64,000 nt of DNA from Rhabdornis inornatus (taxonomy: Eukaryota; Chordata; Aves; Passeriformes; Rhabdornithidae). A model generated the notes under the pieces. That model was not told the origin of the DNA and ran no database searches. It saw only the letters and a program-made list of their open reading frames with translations. The translations under genes and the position numbers were made by a program. Location: NCBI GenBank assembly GCA_013397075.1, contig VWZS01004784.1, forward strand, positions 383,263 to 447,262, in the 5' to 3' direction. This document shows positions 61,651 through 64,000 of the stretch, piece after piece (position 1 is the first letter of the stretch; every line of letters begins with the position of its first letter).

Positions 61651-63459
61651 TCAAATTGGAGGAATGTGTTACACTGGGTGCACAGGGAGCTACCTTAGGA
61701 CTGGTAGTGCTCATTACTTTATTAGCAATTTATTAATAAATTAAAATCAATCATTATTTTATTAGCATCTCTGTGATATAGGCAGTATAGCTCACTCAGA
61801 AAGTCTGCAGATGCCACAGACACTGAGAAGAATTCAAAATTAACTTCATGAATCAGAGGAATTGTGTGCAAGAAAAAAGCCTGTGATTCAGCAAGAGCAA
61901 ATGCAAGTATGACATAGGAGCTGAGGATTATGATCTGTGGTGTTACCAAACAACAGGAAGGAGTAATAAAGCAGTTCAGAAACTCCAGAGATCTTTTAAC
62001 TAAATGCAGAGAAACTAATGTTGTGTATCAAAAAGACCTCAGCTCCAATGCTTCCAATGCTTCTGCTTGTAGGCTTCACATGTTGAGAAATATTAGGGAA
62101 AACTGAAAACAGTGTTAAGGGGGAGCAAAGAAGTGATCCCAGCATCTAAATAGAGACAGACATATGAATTATGGAAGCTTCACTGGAGTTTGTAAAGACA
62201 GGATTAAGTCCAGTAATAGTCCAATGCAATCAAGGAATAGACCAACTGATACCTCAAAATTCAGTCACAATGCTTCTAAGTCAATGATTTCCTAATTTTG
62301 TTTCTTTTATAAGCTGAATTCCCACCTCCCTGAGTGGAAATCAGAATAAATTTTTGTACCTGAATTTAGAGTAACCTTGTGACTTCCTGTAAAAGAATAT
62401 TAGCAAACTATTTTGATCCAAAACCTGGAGGAAATCCTCAGAGTATTTTTGGGAGTATCTATAGAATTGATAGAATTACACAGGATGAGAGTGCCTGATA
62501 TCCAAACTTCAGGAATTAAGTTAAAGTCAAACCACATCCAATCTGCACAATGATACTTTTAGCCCAATAATACCAGGAAAATGAAGAAGAGTCATGTCAC
62601 TAAAGTAGAAGGTACTGTATGAAGTTTTGAGTGAAACCTCCTAGTTGTAGGATAAGAGAAGTGCAGAGTGAAGGAGGATGAGCCATGATCCTTAGACCAG
62701 CAAGCTCAGCAGTGCAGGATGTTGTTAGGTGGGCTGTCCCTTAGCTCTCCTTGCTGGAACATCCATTTTGATTTCGTATTTAGAGCAACATCTGCAGATG
62801 AAGCTGCTGTGGCACCGACTGCCAGTCACAGCCCAAAGCTGCTGCAAGTGTTCGGTGTTCACACTTTACACACACAAGTGACTCAGCTGCTGGGTTTTCC
62901 TGATGTCTTACTGTGCTCTTGGAAAAAGATGATAGGAGAAATTAACTTCCAGCCTATTCCTTGAACATTCATATTTTATTAAATAACCTTTTTTTCTGTC
63001 TGTAGCTGCTCTGCCTGCATCTACCTTTGGATGCTTGCTAGGGTTGTGATGCTGAGGCAATTTTGTGCCAGACATCCCAGGAATCACTTCACTCCTCTCA
63101 TTACCAACAAAGCAGCATCTATTTTTCATATGTGAAACCAAAAGAGAAATGTACTCCTCTACTTAGGTATCCTACAGCACCAAGATCAATTATACAAAAT
63201 CCATGCTCTTGGGCTTTAACGACTGTAGATAGCGGAGATTTTGGAAATTAGATTGAAGTAGTTAAGTGTTGCAAATTTGCCCTCCTGAGCAGCTGTGGCT
63301 TGATACAACTGCTTAAAGGATTCTTTGGCAAATAGATTGCATCTCCTAGTGAGATTTGTGCTGTGAATAAATAAATTTCTATAATCAACTGCTGATACCT
63401 CTGCAGTCTTCATGGCCTGCCTTTCAACTAAATAGACACACATATTAAAATTTCTGTTC

Positions 63460-63463
<4 letters not shown>
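61651..63463. other. Non-coding stretch, nothing recognised
   Basis: Contains a 9-bp tandem pair (tccaatgct twice, 62044-62061). Frames at 62719-62964, 62908-63141 and 63216-63443 are short and unmatched. 61980-62700 has the patchy look of an old repeat but I cannot name one. Confidence 0.45.

Positions 63464-63490
<27 letters not shown>
63464..63490. repeat. Poly-A tract (27 A)
   Basis: Uninterrupted run of 27 A preceded by 'tttctgttcgttt'. It could be the tail of a plus-strand retroposed transcript ending here, but the upstream sequence is not recognisable as one. Confidence 0.9.
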
Positions 63491-63491
<1 letters not shown>

Positions 63492-64000
63492 TACGGCTTT
63501 TACTTTGCTTTGTAAATTCATGAATTTTGTTAGTGCCTTGGCCTATTTAATGCTAGCTAGGTGTCAATCAAATGCAAAGCTTGCTTGCCAGTGGGAGTGC
63601 TCTGGAAGCAAGAGGTAGCATCTTGGAATATCTTGCATTTAAAGGTTGATATGCCCTCAGCTTTCCAAAGATGTCTAATTTCCTTTTAAAGTGGTTCTGT
63701 CACAAACCCAACAGTTCTCTTGTTTTAAACAGAAGCGGAATCAGGGAATGCTAGTTGGAGAAAAGGGAGCCTGAGGGAAGAAATTCCCCAGGCTAGACAA
63801 TGCGAGATCTTTAGTCATTATGTTTAAGTTGATAGTTGAGCTTCCAGAATGCTGATAGATTTGGCTGCAGTTTTGGCAGGTCTTGCAGGGTTGTTTTTGG
63901 TTTGGTTTTGTTTCTTTTTGTGTGTGTCTGTTTTACTTTCCCTGACCTTTGGAAGGCCTTGACTCTTTATATGCATCCAAATAAAAGGGAGCTAAAAATG
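63491..64000. other. Non-coding stretch with T/G-rich run
   Basis: Ordinary sequence. A T/G-rich run lies at 63890-63935 ('gttgtttttggtttgg', 'ttttgtgtgtgtctg'). No frame of note. Confidence 0.5.

Noticed and set aside
63216..63490. Processed pseudogene ending in the A27 tract
   Set aside because: No recognisable gene sequence, polyadenylation context or target-site duplication around the tract.
1..64000. CRISPR arrays, tRNA, rRNA, snRNA or known microRNA genes
   Set aside because: No regularly spaced repeats of the right size and no recognisable tRNA arms, U6/7SK/Y/5S words or let-7-like seeds were seen on either strand. A covariance-model search could still find a diverged RNA.

Overview
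The window looks like non-coding nuclear DNA from a bird, probably a passerine. The best evidence is two 5'-truncated CR1 LINE tails on the minus strand (about 1669-1800 and 35239-35620). They carry the familiar avian 3'-end signature, with 'catagaat' followed by 'gggttggaa(a/g)ggacctt'. A short fragment at 42570-42735 reads like the start of an endogenous-retrovirus LTR known to me from songbird genomes. Base composition is AT-leaning and CpG-poor, with no CpG island. The window could be a gene desert or the inside of a very large intron; the sequence does not decide between these.

No protein-coding gene, exon, tRNA, rRNA, snRNA or CRISPR array could be supported. The longest open frames (188, 156, 149 and 141 codons) have no recognisable protein family. 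They either read through low-complexity tracts or overlap equally long frames on the other strand. I therefore annotate no CDS.

Layout. 1-5 kb: poly-T tract, purine-rich stretch, first CR1 tail, AT-rich patch. 5.6-5.7 kb: a compact cluster of three helically spaced TGTGGT motifs next to a perfect 10-bp inverted repeat. 10-12.7 kb: AT-rich regulatory-looking sequence, including a perfect inverted pair of forkhead-like sites, then a GC-richer patch. 16-21 kb: three regulatory-looking blocks and several short duplications. 25 kb: an AAAAT-type pentanucleotide microsatellite. 27-37 kb: homeodomain, POU and GATA-type motif clusters, a G/T-rich tract, and the better CR1 copy. 42.6 kb: LTR fragment. 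50.1 kb: a 15-G run ending in the only N. 53 and 58.5-59.1 kb: two older, diverged CR1/L3-like LINE remnants. 56-57.4 kb: long palindromes, an alternating purine-pyrimidine run and POU-like motifs. 61-64 kb: small repeats and a poly-A tract.

The most useful content is a set of candidate conserved non-coding (enhancer-type) elements. I infer these from motif density, homeodomain-type words, symmetric motif pairs and lack of repeat signatures. Conservation itself could not be measured here. I did not find a new coding or defence system.
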